Source of the DNA: Cryptomeria japonica
Taxonomy: Eukaryota > Streptophyta > Pinopsida > Cupressales > Cupressaceae
Direction: 5' to 3'
NCBI RefSeq assembly: GCF_030272615.1
Contig: NC_081412.1
Span: 688,702,083-688,766,082, forward strand
DNA length: 64,000 nt
Both the position numbers and the translations under genes were made by a program. This document shows, piece by piece, positions 43,968-55,434 of the stretch (its first letter is position 1; every line of letters begins with the position of its first letter). The notes below the pieces were generated by a model. That model searched no databases, was not told where the DNA came from, and saw only the letters and a list, made by a program, of their open reading frames with translations.

Positions 43968-45427
43968 TGTAACGCCCCACTATGAGGCCCATAGGACTAA
44001 ACAAATAAAACAATAAAAATGTGATTTTTTTTTTTTTTTTTTGTAATAAACCATACATATGAAAGGAGTAACATGATGTTACAAGTTAAAGATAAGAAGA
44101 ACAAATAATATCTAGAAATAGTCCTCAAGGCCCCACAACAATGTTACTCAAGAATAACATTGACCATACAAACAAGCACAAATTAAACATCTATAAAAAT
44201 GATAACACTGTCCTTTACGAAGGATCATGATACATAATACATTGCCATGAGAATATACATGTGATCATCGGTTACCTTATAGGGTATCCATAAGGATATA
44301 ATCTCCATGAGTACAAACAATGGAGTGAATACATAAATCTGGTACAAAATGAAGATCTTCAATCTCCTCACGAGCCATCACGACTAGGATGCAAGATGAA
44401 TCAAAACCCAATGGGTGTGAAAAACACTCCACCCAACCATGTGGTACCATCAAGTCCACCCCCCGTGCTAGGAGGTATCAACCAGACCCAAGAGACGAAA
44501 GGAAGTACAAGAGGATACAAATGACTCACACGAGGTTTACAAAGCCACAACATAAGAGACCCACAAGGCTATAATCGCAGGAACTCAAAAGTAAATCAAC
44601 CAACTTCTAGAGGCCCAAGAAATCCACAGAAGGACAAATCCATGAGAAACCAGTAGGTATGCAATAGGGAAGAGTGTCATCACTAGGTTGTCATGAATTA
44701 CCTTGGTGAGTCTTCACTATGTCCCGACCCCTTCTTGGGTTACCATGGTGACCTCTACTGACCCTTGACCCCATACAAACTCTACTGGACCACACCAACC
44801 ATTCGAAGGAACAAAATTGGTGGACGCCATTCCATGCCTTCTCAACTTACCTTGAACCTATACAAGCGTTCGGGAGTAAGAGAAGGATTTTTGCAATTGA
44901 AACTTAAACAACAAAACCCTTTTTAGCCAAACACAGTAAAGAACCAAGTAAGGGACGACATATAGAGTGATTGATTCAGAACATAGCACCGAACGTCATG
45001 AAGACGCCAAAGATGGGTTAGGAAGCTTAGTTTTACATTTGATTTAAAGGAAAATAGTACCGATCCAAACGAATCAACAAACAAGGGAAGATATCGATTT
45101 GCAAGGAGTCGCCTTGATGGGTACCGTAAGTCAAATTTCAAGGATGGTACTCAAGGAGATGTGTAAATTATGTGATCAGACACTATAGTATAATTCAAGG
45201 GTGATGCCGAGTTAAGATCAGAATACACAAGAGCAGAAATGAGAACAATACATTCACGATTGGAACATTTATTAAATAATGCCTTTTCAATCATACAGGC
45301 AAGAATTAAAAAGAAAGACATACAGGAAGAACAAAAGGAGAACTCAAAAGATCAAACTTGGTTAAAGCTATGATCCTTCAACTACAGAAAGTAAATAAAA
45401 TCAAAGAGGTAACATCTCCAACTTGGA

Positions 45428-46915
45428 TATTTTGTCTGTGATTCTCGCCCAGGCATTTTCAAACAACCCTCATGCCCCTGTTGTTGCGAGTTGTGCAACT
45501 ATTAGGGATGTTGTTGTTGTGGGTAGCGGTGGGGGTTGTGTTGCACCCTTTACCGTTGCCTCCCCTCTCCTTTCTGTTGAGCATTTTGTGCGAGATGCTC
45601 CCCTGGTGGTGGGTTGTGTTGGTTCCCCACGGCTGGTGTCCCTGATCCGGTTTTGGATTTGGACGCCCTTGCTGCTGCTGCTAATGCTCAGGTTAATAGG
45701 GGCTCTCCTCATACTGGTGGTGCTCCTGATGACCCTCCTGCGGCTGCTAATGCTTTGCCTAGACCTTCTTTTGCTAGGAACCGTAGCTTTGCTTGTGTGG
45801 CCAGATCTGCTGCCTATCCTTCCAAGGGGGTTCGTCCTCTTCCTTGTGCCAAGACTTCCCCTGTTGTGGTATGTGGCCAGGAGGTTGTGGAGAATATTGA
45901 TTTCTACCAACACAGTGCTTTGGTATGCATATTTGCTGGGTTTTGGCCTTCCCTTCCAGACCTTCATCATTGGGTGAGTGATTCTTGGAAGCCTTTAGTT
46001 GCTTATGGCATTGAGCTTTACCCGTGCGCTAAAGGTTTTTTCATTGCTTCTTTTACCTCTACTCTTGACCATGATTTAGTTCTGGGAAAGTTGTGGTCTT
46101 GGGAGGATCACTCTCTCTCCATTAAGCCCTGGTATTCTTCCTTCAACCCCCTTACTGAATCTCTATCTTTTCGTCCGGTTTGGGTCTGCCTCCCTAATCT
46201 CCCCCTCCATTTCTGGGAGCCTTCTTGCTTTGAGGCTATCGGTAACTCCATTGGCAATTTTTTGAAGGTTGACGATGCCATGACCTCCATGGGCCACTCT
46301 ACCTTTTCTCGCCTATTAATTGATGTTGATATATCTTTGGCCCTACCTAGGGATGTGGTTCTTATGGTTGGAGATAAGCCATGGGCTCAACCGCTAGATT
46401 ATGAGGGCCTCCCCTTTCGCTGTCGAAGGTGCTTCTCAATGGGCCACTTAGCTTCAAATTGCTCTCTTTCTCACCGCAGAGGCACTGCTACTTGGTGGAA
46501 GGATGCTATTGAAGATCACTTGACAATTAATGCTTCTGACTTTGTCTCAGTTGAATCCTCTCAAGATGAGGTGCCCCTTACTGCTAATGATGCCTTTGCT
46601 GAGGTTACTACTGTTGTAGACTCTTCCGTCCCCTTCGCTTCATCATCCGTTGCTCTTGATCCCCAACTTCTCTCTTCTCCTGACAATCCTATTCTTCTTC
46701 AGCATCAGTCTATTGTGTTTCTACAGCAACAGTCTGCTGGTGTTCTGCTGCAGCAGTCTGGCAGTGTCTTTGCAGGGTCTCCCCCGCTTGATTTGTCTTT
46801 GAATATTCCTAATGATAGTGTTGCCTAGATAGTTGTTTGTCGCAGGCGAAAAGGAAAATCTACCCCCCTTCCCCAGCCCCCCCTTCGTCAAGTTGTGGAT
46901 TCTCCCCACTTTTGA
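45428..46915 (+). pseudogene. LINE ORF1 (DUF4283 + CCHC knuckle)
   Basis: The main frame is 45,614-46,828. The N-terminal part starts in another frame (45,428 onward), giving one frameshift near 45,620. A DUF4283-like nucleic-acid-binding domain lies at roughly residues 110-265, with GFWPSLPDLHHWV, LGKLWSWEDHS and PVWVCLPNLPLHFWEPSCFE. It is followed by the zinc knuckle CRRCFSMGHLASNC. The Ser/Gln-rich tail ends at TAG 46,826. Reading on gives VCRRRKGKSTPLPQ, the basic end usual for this ORF, so that TAG is likely a late mutation. No ATG is seen at the start, so the 5' end is truncated. Confidence 0.8.
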
Positions 46916-47073
46916 GTTGGGTTGGTTTGTTGATGGTTTGACAGGTGGGTTTGTTTGGCCTGTCTAACTTTGTTTGTTTAGGGTTTACACCCTTGCTTGG
47001 TCTGTTTATTTCAGTTAGCCTGATAGCTTTGTAAAGGGTCAACGCCCTTATTATCGCTGCTTTATTTATCAAA
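45428..47073 (+). mobile_element. LINE copy with ORF1 but no ORF2
   Basis: Flanked by 17-bp target duplications AACATCTCCAACTTGGA (45,411-45,427) and AACATCTCCAACCTGGA (47,074-47,090), 16 of 17 matching. It contains ORF1 and a short 3' UTR ending TTTATTTATCAAAA. Endonuclease and RT (ORF2) are entirely absent, although both outer ends are defined. Confidence 0.85.
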
Positions 47074-48354
47074 AACATCTCCAACCTGGAGACCATGACT
47101 AGTGGAGACTTCCTGGCACTGCAAAGACTCCCCAAATTCCTCGGAAGCCCAAAGGTGCAACCCAGAACTTCGATTCAACAACAGGTTCAAATTCCCCCTC
47201 CCCAAATAAATTTTTCCCCAAGAACATTCAAAAACCCCCAAATTCTAGAAATTTCCCAACAACCATTTCCTTCATGGGAATCCCCCCTTCTTTTCGAAAA
47301 AAGCAGCAAGATATAACTTCCCATCAATCTCGCATGCAACATATTTTCCCACTAACTCAACAATTAATTACAAATTCATAACTCCCCCAAACACATTCAA
47401 ATAATTTAATTTTAAAAACAAATGGTTATAAATTGGGTTTTAATATATTTCAAGAGCACAATGAAATACCAAATTAAAAGTCTTATTTCCCAATTTAATT
47501 AATCATTTACAAGGAAAAAAATTAATTTAATCATTTTACCAATAACATTAGTTTAATTTAATCTAGCACAATTTGAATTTTATTAATTAATTAATCAATA
47601 ATATTCAAATATCATTAATATATAATATTAATCTCTTTCACAAAAATAATAGATAATTATTATACTATATGCAGAAGCAATAAATTGCGACAAACCAAAA
47701 CACGAAAGACCAACAGAGCTAACGACTGGCATGACCAGACAACCAAGATACAAGGATACCTGACTAGGGACTCGTTCTCATAGGAACAATGATACGACAA
47801 GGGTTTGACTGATAACTCCCATTTTCCACATTACCATTGGGTCATAGAGCACGCTTAGGCCTAAAGATTTAGGTGGAGTCAATGCTCGGTACATGCAACT
47901 ACATAAAAAAACTATCGAACATGTACATATAAACCATATAATATCATACTGTGAAAAGGGAATGGAAGCGACGTAGCTTGCCTGTATAGAGGAGTGTGAT
48001 GTTTTTCCCTTTCACCCAAGCACATCATGGATAAAGCATAGTGTATATCAGAACAAGTAAACATTGATAAATATAATGGCTAAATCCTAACATCACATAA
48101 ATAATCCACCTCAATAATCATCTGACTATCAGAGCATAAATAAAATCATATAATCACATCAGAGACAACAACATGAAAATCGTCATTAAGCCAACAATCC
48201 ATATAGCATAGAGTATGAATATCACATATGAGTCTAAAAGACATAGAAAGGCATCATATCCGAATCAAAATTGACCAACACCAAAAAAGGTCGAAACCAC
48301 ACTGAAAACTCAAAACCACAAGGTCTGACAAGCCAAAAGAGAGAGGGCACTACA

Positions 48355-48366
48355 TCCTCTTCCCCT
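48355..48366 (-). promoter_or_regulatory. Polypurine tract of chromovirus
   Basis: The minus strand reads AGGGGAAGAGGA immediately before the LTR start TGTAG. It fixes the inner LTR border. Confidence 0.75.
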
Positions 48367-48399
48367 AGTATCAGGCTTACTCCTGGAAGCTTGCAAAGA

Positions 48400-48570
48400 G
48401 AAATGGATAGAGTTCACGCATATGAGAAGCCTCCTGCCAAGTAGCAAAAGACTCATCATTAGGATCCCACTAGACCCTGACCTGCTCAATGTATCTACCT
48501 CTGCGAACTTGATGTCTGTGCTCTAGAATGCCCACGAGATCGAGAGCTAGTTGCTCGTCCTCGACCTATA
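48400..48570 (-). pseudogene. Chromodomain at pol C-terminus
   Basis: Minus-strand translation gives LVGILEHRHQVRRGRYIEQV then WDPNDESFATWQEASHMR. This matches the plant chromovirus chromodomain (hydrophobic strand, basic linker, W-x-x-x-x-x-x-ATWE-like helix). Two stops interrupt it. It ends about 35 bases before the purine tract. Confidence 0.75.
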
Positions 48571-49767
48571 GAGAAGTCCAATCAAGAATGTGAGAAATAT
48601 CAGGATGATACCGACAAAGAACTGAAACATGGAAAACATCATGAATGCATGAGAGACTAGGTGGCAGAGCAAGTCAATAGGCAACTGGACCAATCCTCTC
48701 TAAAACCTCAAATGGGCCAACAAAATGTGATGCAAGCTTAGAGCCCTTTCCGTAATGGATTGGACTCTTCCACTTACACACACACACAGAAACACTCGAT
48801 CACCGACAAAGAACTGATGATCCACCCTATGTGTGTCGGCGTACTTCTTTTGTCGATCCTGCATCGCCACTAAATGTTCTTTGATCCTCTACACCTGTTG
48901 CTCCATATCTCAAAGCATATTCGGACCCAAATGCACCCCGTCCTCTAATCAGTCCCAACTTAAGGGAGTCCGACAAGGACAACCATATAGTGCATGAAAA
49001 GGACCCATATCGATGGAATTGTGGTACCCATTGTTATAAGAAAATTCCACCAGGTATAGGTATTCCTCCCAATGAGTCTGCTGGTCCATGACATACAACT
49101 AAAGCATGTCCTCCAACACCTTGTTGAACCTCTCATTCTGCCCATCAGTCTCAGGATGATAGGCTGAATTGAAGTTCAATCGAGTCCGTAATGCCTACTG
49201 AAGATACTTCCAAAGGGCTGAAGTAAACATGGGATCTCTATTAGAAATGATCTTTCATGGAATGCCATGAAGTCTAACAATATTCTCCATGAAAATTCTA
49301 GCCACCATTGTTGCATTATAAGAAGATGAGATAGGTGAGAAATGTGCAAATTTGGTCAACCTGTCCACAATGACCATAATAGCATCATGACGACGTGGGG
49401 ACTTGGGTAATCTCACAATGAAATTCATAGAAACAATGTCCCACTTCCACATTGGAACAAGGTGCTACTACAAAAGACCTGTTGAATGTCGATGCTCCGC
49501 CTTCACTCTTTAGCACTCTAAGCACCAAGCTACAAAGTCAACTATATTCCTCTTCATACCCGGCCAAAAATACAACTGCCAAAGATCCACATGCATCTTC
49601 TTGACACCGCGATGAGAAGAATATGGTGCTCGATGTGACTCAGATAGAATTAAAGTACGAATATCCTCGAAAGAAGGAACACAAATATGTCTCATATGCC
49701 GCAAAAGGCCATCGGAATCGAGGGAATAACCTGTGAATCTACCTTCCAAAGCTCTACCAAACTCCAC
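48571..49767 (-). pseudogene. Chromovirus integrase
   Basis: The zinc domain is ESHRAPYSSHRGVKKMHVDL ... FVAWCLEC. The core is WDIVSMNFIV then RRHDAIMVIVDRLTKFAHF, IISNRDPMFTSALW and SAYHPETDGQNERFNKVLED. The first catalytic D (usually SMDFI) reads SMNFI and the second (usually SDRD) reads SNRD, both D-to-N changes, while the glutamate remains. There are several TAG/TGA stops. The C-terminal part leads into the chromodomain. Confidence 0.85.
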
Positions 49768-49788
49768 CTTGGAATGAACATCCTAATA

Positions 49789-50286
49789 TCAGGTGTCTAC
49801 AGGGAGTGCTGCCACAGTCTGACCTTTCAAATCCACCTCAAGTGATACTGCTGAAATCTCATGCCGACGATGACTAAGGGCATTTGCAACTACATTCTCC
49901 TTTCCCTGAATATATTTGACCTTGAAATCATACTCGCACAAGAACTCCATCCATCTTCTCTGTCTAGCATTTAGGTTCGACTGCATGAATATGTACTGCA
50001 AACTGTGATGATCTGTGTGCAGCTCAAACCGATGCCCCAAGAAAAAGTGTCTCTAACAAACCAAATCATGCACAACGACTGCTAGCTCAAGGTCATGCGT
50101 AGGATAGTTAAGCTCATGGTTCTTGAGTTTACGCGATTCATATGCAATCACTCTCCCATCCTACATCAATACCGCTCCTAACCCTTCCAAGGATGCATTT
50201 GAGCAAACCATGAAATCACTCGAAGGATCGGGAATTTCCAAGATAGATGCATCGGTCAATTTTTCCTTGAGAACCTGAAAGGCTTC
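49789..50286 (-). pseudogene. Chromovirus RNase H
   Basis: HRFELHTDHHSLQYIFMQSN, then RQRRWMEFLCEYDFKVKYIQ and ENVVANALSHRRHE. These are the C-terminal RNase H words (TDHxSL, RWxExL, N-x-VADALSR with D replaced by N). The N-terminal part runs through broken frames to 50,286. Confidence 0.85.
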
Positions 50287-51150
50287 CTAACACTTCTCTG
50301 ACCACACAAACTTCTTCCCCTTTCTCTGCAAGGAAGTGATGGGGTGAGAAATCCTAGAAAACCCCTGAACAAATCTTTGATAGTAACCTGCCAAACCAAT
50401 GAAATTGTGAAACTCGGAGACGTTCATAGGTGCGGGCCACTCGAGAATAGCTTGGATCTTTGAAGGGTCCACTACAATACCATCTCCTAAAAGGACATTC
50501 CCAAGGTACTTGATCTCTATCTGAAAGAATTCACACTTTGCCACATTTTCATACAACTGGTTCTCCTTCAAACATTGCAACACTTGCCTTAGATGTTCCT
50601 CATGCTCCTCCATGGTCCTAGAATAAATCAATATGTCATCAAGGAACACGAGGATGAATTTATCTAGATAATTCCTGAACATGTCGTTTATAAGGCTCGT
50701 GAAAATAGATGGTGCATTGGTCAACCTGAATGGCACAACAGTAAACTCATAATGTCCATAGCGAGTGTAGAAAGTTGTCTTATAAATATCTGCCTCCATA
50801 ATCCTCAACCGGTAGTAACCTGACTTAAGGTCAATCTTATAAAATACCTTCGCACCCTTGATCTGGTCAAATAAATCATCAATCCTCAGCAACGGATATC
50901 GATTCTTCACTATTAATTTATTCAACTACCGATAATCAATACACAAATGGAGAGACCCATCCTTCTTCTTCGCAAATATGATAGGTGATCCCCAAGGAGA
51001 GACACTAGGATGGATAAACCCTTTCACCAATAGATCTTCCAAATGCAAACAAAGTTCTTCAAGCTCCTATGTTGTCATCCGATATGGGGTACATGAAATT
51101 GGTTCATCTCAGTGTACCAAATCAATGTCCCTCTTAGGAGGCAATTCTCA
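50287..51150 (-). pseudogene. Chromovirus reverse transcriptase
   Basis: Frame from [18 protein letters not shown], a TAG, then [56 protein letters not shown] and the catalytic [12 protein letters not shown]. All main RT blocks are recognisable. The first stop lies in the otherwise conserved DYRxLN motif. Confidence 0.9.
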
Positions 51151-51900
51151 AAATCTCACTCGGAAAGACATCCGCAAAATCCTTTAATAAGGGATGATCA
51201 TCGAGGGTTACTTCTCGATTCTTATCCATCTCCAAGTCGTTCACTAACACAACAAAATGTTGACATCCCCGACGCATGTATCGCTTTAGTTGCATAGCTG
51301 AAAACAGGCCCAGAGAAACAGGTCTCTGGATTCCAACCACCTCCAGCAAACTACCCGAACTGTCCAAACACTTCACTGTCTTATTTCAACAATCTATGAC
51401 TGCCTGATTGGCTAACAACCAATCCATGCCCAAGACAATGTCATAAGAACCCAAAGTCATGATACGCAGATCTGCAGAGGTATGAAGTTTACCAATCTGC
51501 AATTCACATCCATGGACCAAGGATTCAACTGCAACCTTAACCCTAGAAGCTAACTCAACTTACCACCTAACACCCTGCTCTATTTCCGCCAGTCCACATC
51601 ACTTAACTAGAGAGGGTATAATAAAAGAATCAGATGCACCATAATCAAATAAGACAGGTACAGTATTACCATGCAACGCACCTGATGTCTCCACTACAGT
51701 ACTTTGATGTTTTGCTTGGCGGTTGTAAACCAATGCATGAATCTTGTGGCTCTCACCGACATCTCCAACTGTAGGCTCTAAAGCAGCTGGCCTATAACTG
51801 GATCCCTGTGTACCCTTTTGAGGGCGATATCTAGCAATGTGACCCTACTGACTACAAAAGAAACATCCTGTACTCCGAACAAAACCACCACTCCCAGAAG
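51134..51900 (-). pseudogene. Chromovirus protease and zinc knuckle region
   Basis: The minus strand shows a degraded knuckle (CFFCSQ, stop, GHIARYR, the last cysteine lost) followed by the protease site VLFDYGASDSFI. The usual DSGA reads DYGA. Downstream, HPLLKDFADVFPSEI is the link to RT. Confidence 0.7.
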
Positions 51901-52113
51901 GTGCACTCGACTGCTGATGACCACCTCTATGGCTGTTGTCTATGTACTGTGAGAAGGCTGGTCATTGCGTTCATGCTTGTTTCTCTTCCAATTTCTATTC
52001 TTCCCTTACTGAGCACCCTCACTTTGCTGATAAAAATAGTTCTTACGCTATGACTGATGTTGTTGCTAACCATGGAAAGATCCCGCTCCTTGAGGTTGTG
52101 CTACTCTAGAACC

Positions 52114-52948
52114 CTAACCGCCAGCGGGTGTACTACCAGTTTGCACTCCAGTGTGACACCCATGTGCCCTAGCAAGTTTCTCCTCAACCAAACGAGCTTT
52201 CTCAACTGCAACCTCCATGGTCTTAGGTTCGAAAACCCGCACGTCTCCATTGATCCGATCATTAAGCCCCAAAATAAAATGTTGCACTAACATGGTCTCA
52301 TCATCTCCAATACTTGCATATCTCTTCAGCTCATAGAAATGACACTCATACTCCTCTACTGACATGGCTAACTAATGCAAATAATGGAACTCATATGCTC
52401 TGCGTTGCCTCCAATGATCCGACAAGAACCATGTCCAAAATCGTTCCACAAATAATTCCCAAGAGATGGTGTTGATACCTAGGTGAAGCTTCATCTCTTT
52501 TAACTGCCACCAGGTTGATGTGAAACCCCTTAGATTCATAATTACACACCTTGTCTTAGTATTGTTACTGAAGGGATGCATTGTGAAACATCGATCTAGC
52601 TCTATCAGCCAATTCTCTGCCTCAAGACCAGTTTTAGCACCATTGAATTTAGTAGGTTGAGTTCTCATCAAATCCCGCATGTCATTCTGTCAGGTCATTA
52701 ATAGGCCTCATAGGGGACCTCTCACGAGACTCATTCCCCTAGAGAGGACCCAAACGGTCAAGGAGTTTCTCAAGCAAAATTTGCAACTGATTTCCTACCA
52801 AAGTTGATTTCTCTCGATGTTGATTCTTAGAGTCCTCATGGGAACTTTGTGAGGGGGTACAATCAGATGCTACCCCTCTACCATGTCCCCTACCTCGGCC
52901 TCTTCCATGACCTCTATCTCTTGCTCTCGACATCCTTTTGGACAACAC
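52114..52948 (-). pseudogene. Chromovirus gag
   Basis: Starts MLSKRMSRARDRGHGRGRGR at 52,948. The core gag pattern is ENWLIELDRCFTMHPFSNNT, then STWWQLKEMKLHLGINTISW, MSVEEYECHFYELKRYA and LVQHFILGLNDRINGDVRVF, a capsid-like fold shared by Gypsy gag proteins. Stops at 52,681-52,740 and 52,368 split it. Confidence 0.85.
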
Positions 52949-53047
52949 AACAACATGTATGAGACAAGCTTACGACAAGATTAAGTACACACATAAAACA
53001 TATGACAACAAATGAACCCAAAAACACCTAGAGAACTCAGTGTTTGA

Positions 53048-53067
53048 ACATGGGCTCTGATACCAAG
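53048..53067 (-). promoter_or_regulatory. Initiator-Met tRNA primer-binding site
   Basis: The minus strand reads TGGTATCAGAGCCCATG directly after the LTR end, complementary to the 3' end of initiator methionine tRNA. Confidence 0.85.
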
Positions 53068-53981
53068 TGCAACGCCCCGCTATGAGGCCCAAAGGACTTA
53101 AACAAATAAAACAATGAAAATGTGAATTTCTTTTTTATTTGTAATAAACCATACATATGAAAGGAGTAACATGATGTTACAAGAAATATAAGAAGAACAA
53201 ATAATATCTAGCAATAGTCCTTAAGACCCCACAACGATGTTACTCAAGAATAATATTGACCATACAAACAAGCACAAATGAAACTTCTATAAAAATGATA
53301 ACACTGTCCTTTACGAAGGATCATGATACATATTACATTTTCATGAGAATATACATGTGATCATCGGTTACATTATAGGGTATCCATGAGGATATAATCT
53401 CCATGAGTACAAACAATGGAGTGAATACATAAATCTAGTACAAAATGAAGATATTCAATCTCCTCACAAACCATCATGATCAAGATGCAAGATGAAGAAA
53501 AACCCAATGGGTGCGAAAAACACTCCACCCAACCATGTGATATGATTAGGTCCACCCCCCGTGCTAGGAGGTATCAACCAAACCCAAGAAATGGAAGGAA
53601 GTACAAGAGGATACAAATGACTCACACGAGGTTCACAAAGCCACAACACAAGAGACCCATAAGGCTATAATAACATGAATTCAAAAGTAAATCAACCAAC
53701 TTCCAGAGGCTCAAGCAATCCACAAAAGGGCAAATCCGTGAGAAACCAATAGGTATGCAATAAGGAAGAGTGTCATCACTAGGTTGTCATGAGTTACCCT
53801 GGTGAGTCTTCACTAGGTCACGACCCCCTTCTTGGGTTACCCTGGCGACCTCTACCGACCCCTGGCCCCCATACAAACTCTAGTGGACCACAGCAACCTT
53901 TTGAAGGGACAAGATTGGTGGACGTCATTCTAGGCCTTCTCAACTTACCCAGAACCTATACAAATATTCGAGAGTAAGAGA
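53068..53981 (-). mobile_element. 5' LTR of chromovirus, U5 side only
   Basis: It matches 43,968-44,882 throughout, starting TGCAACGCCCCGCTATGAGG on the plus strand. Similarity stops near GAGTAAGAGA, so roughly the first two thirds of the LTR is missing or unrecognisable. Confidence 0.8.
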
Positions 53982-55434
53982 GGCAACCATTTAATCTTTA
54001 TTAATGTGAACTAGCTACCCACCCTGGCTAATTATTTTATATTTTCACTTGATTACAAAAATCTCATTGAGTTACCCTAGCGACCACTTTGGGTCCTGAC
54101 CCCCAATGGAAGCTAGTCCCCCATGATTTGCACCTAGGAATCCAAACTTCAACACAAGGTCTACGATATCCAAAAACACCAAGAGTCTAGACCCCTCTAC
54201 CATAGCAAGGTTGACTAACTTGCTAGAACAAGTTACAAACATAGAGGTTTTATGCAACAAGGAAAGATTTACAAGCATAGAAGTCAAGCAGGGCACGAAT
54301 CACAATGCATAAAAGGCGAATAGCAACCATACACAATTAGGAACTTTAACATTATTCTAGCCTCTAGAAACTAAATGCATTTAATAACATAACCGGGTAT
54401 CCCACAATAATAGACAAGAATCAAAGCAATTATAGGGTCTCAAAGTGCCAAACATAAAAGAAACCAATCTTAATATGACACCAACAGTCCAAAATAACTT
54501 CTATACAACCATTACTTCAAAATAATATTAATTTCCAGTAACCCAAGTTAAAATCTTTATAGCTCAATTTCTTCCTATTGTTATGCTCAACAAAAACTAA
54601 CATTCCATTATTCAATCATTTAAGATAATGTAATACATTATCACCATTTTGCTATCATGATTATGATCAACAATGAATTATAAGAAAGAAACCAGAATTC
54701 TAATGCCTCACATTTGAAATACCCAAAATTTGAACTTTGAATTGGTCCTAATGTTGTATGAAGGCTCAATTATGTGTCTCTGCAAAATGAGTGAGCATGC
54801 GATCCAAGGTTGTCATTCTTAATCCACATTGTGGTCAATCATAAATATTTCGGTCGAAATGTGAAAAAATGGTGCCATATGACCAATTTTTGTCTGAACT
54901 CAGTTCACAGTTTGCTATATTTTAAATTTTCAAATTTTGATGTCCCTTGCTCTAAAACAATTAAAATCTCTCACCCTAGGTTTCATCATGAGGACTGAAT
55001 GATAGTATATGATCATTTTCATACCTTGAAGGTGTGTTTCGAATTTTGGAGCCTAACTCCTTACCAATTGAAAGTTGTGGCCATTTTTCCTAAATCAAGG
55101 CATTTAAGTCTAATGGGAAATATTTGAATTATTCTTTTGAAAATAATTCAAATATTTTAAATTGTTTTCAATATATTTCTCATTTTTCTCTTTTTGAAGG
55201 GAAAGAGCAATCAAAAGTCTTTATGTAGGTTCTGATGGAGTAGTTGCAAGTGATCCTTTGCTCAATGCCCTTTGTTGCTCAAAAATTTCATATTTCTAAC
55301 CTCAAAGGTTAAAAATGCTCAAAAAGAGAGCAATCCTAACCTATTGCTTTGAAAAGTCAAAATCCTAACCTTGGGAGGTTATAAATGCTAAAAAATTGAG
55401 TAATCATAACCTAATATGCTAAGTTGCTCAAAAA
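53982..55434. other. Unassigned sequence between chromovirus and PPR pseudogene
   Basis: No gene is recognised. 54,064-54,115 repeats words of the chromovirus LTR (GAGTTACCCTAGCGACC and CCTGACCCCC), so part of this may be rearranged LTR. 55,260-55,440 contains repeated CCTAACCT and ATGCTCAAAAA words. Confidence 0.45.

Larger units (their letters stand above)
43968..48354 (-). mobile_element. 3' LTR of chromovirus, interrupted by LINE
   Basis: On the minus strand it starts TGTAGTGCCCTC at 48,354, directly after the purine tract, and ends GGGGCGTTACA at 43,968. Without the LINE (45,428-47,073 plus one target copy) it is about 2.7 kb. A long T-run at 44,027-44,042 lies near the U5 end. Confidence 0.75.
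43968..53981 (-). mobile_element. Ty3/Gypsy chromovirus
   Basis: Minus-strand order: 5' LTR (53,981-53,068, truncated), initiator-Met primer-binding site, gag with CCHC knuckle, protease, RT, RNase H, integrase, chromodomain, purine tract and 3' LTR (48,354-43,968, with a LINE inside). Many stops, frame changes and lost catalytic residues show it is old. The right LTR matches only the U5-side ~910 bp of the left one. Confidence 0.88.

Noticed and set aside
45423-45977. Hydrophobic Leu-rich ORF resembling a membrane protein
   Set aside because: Its second half is the LINE ORF1 sequence read out of frame; only the first ~60 codons belong to ORF1.
47095-47316. 73-codon plus-strand ORF after the LINE
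   Set aside because: It lies in chromovirus LTR sequence and has no recognisable protein features.
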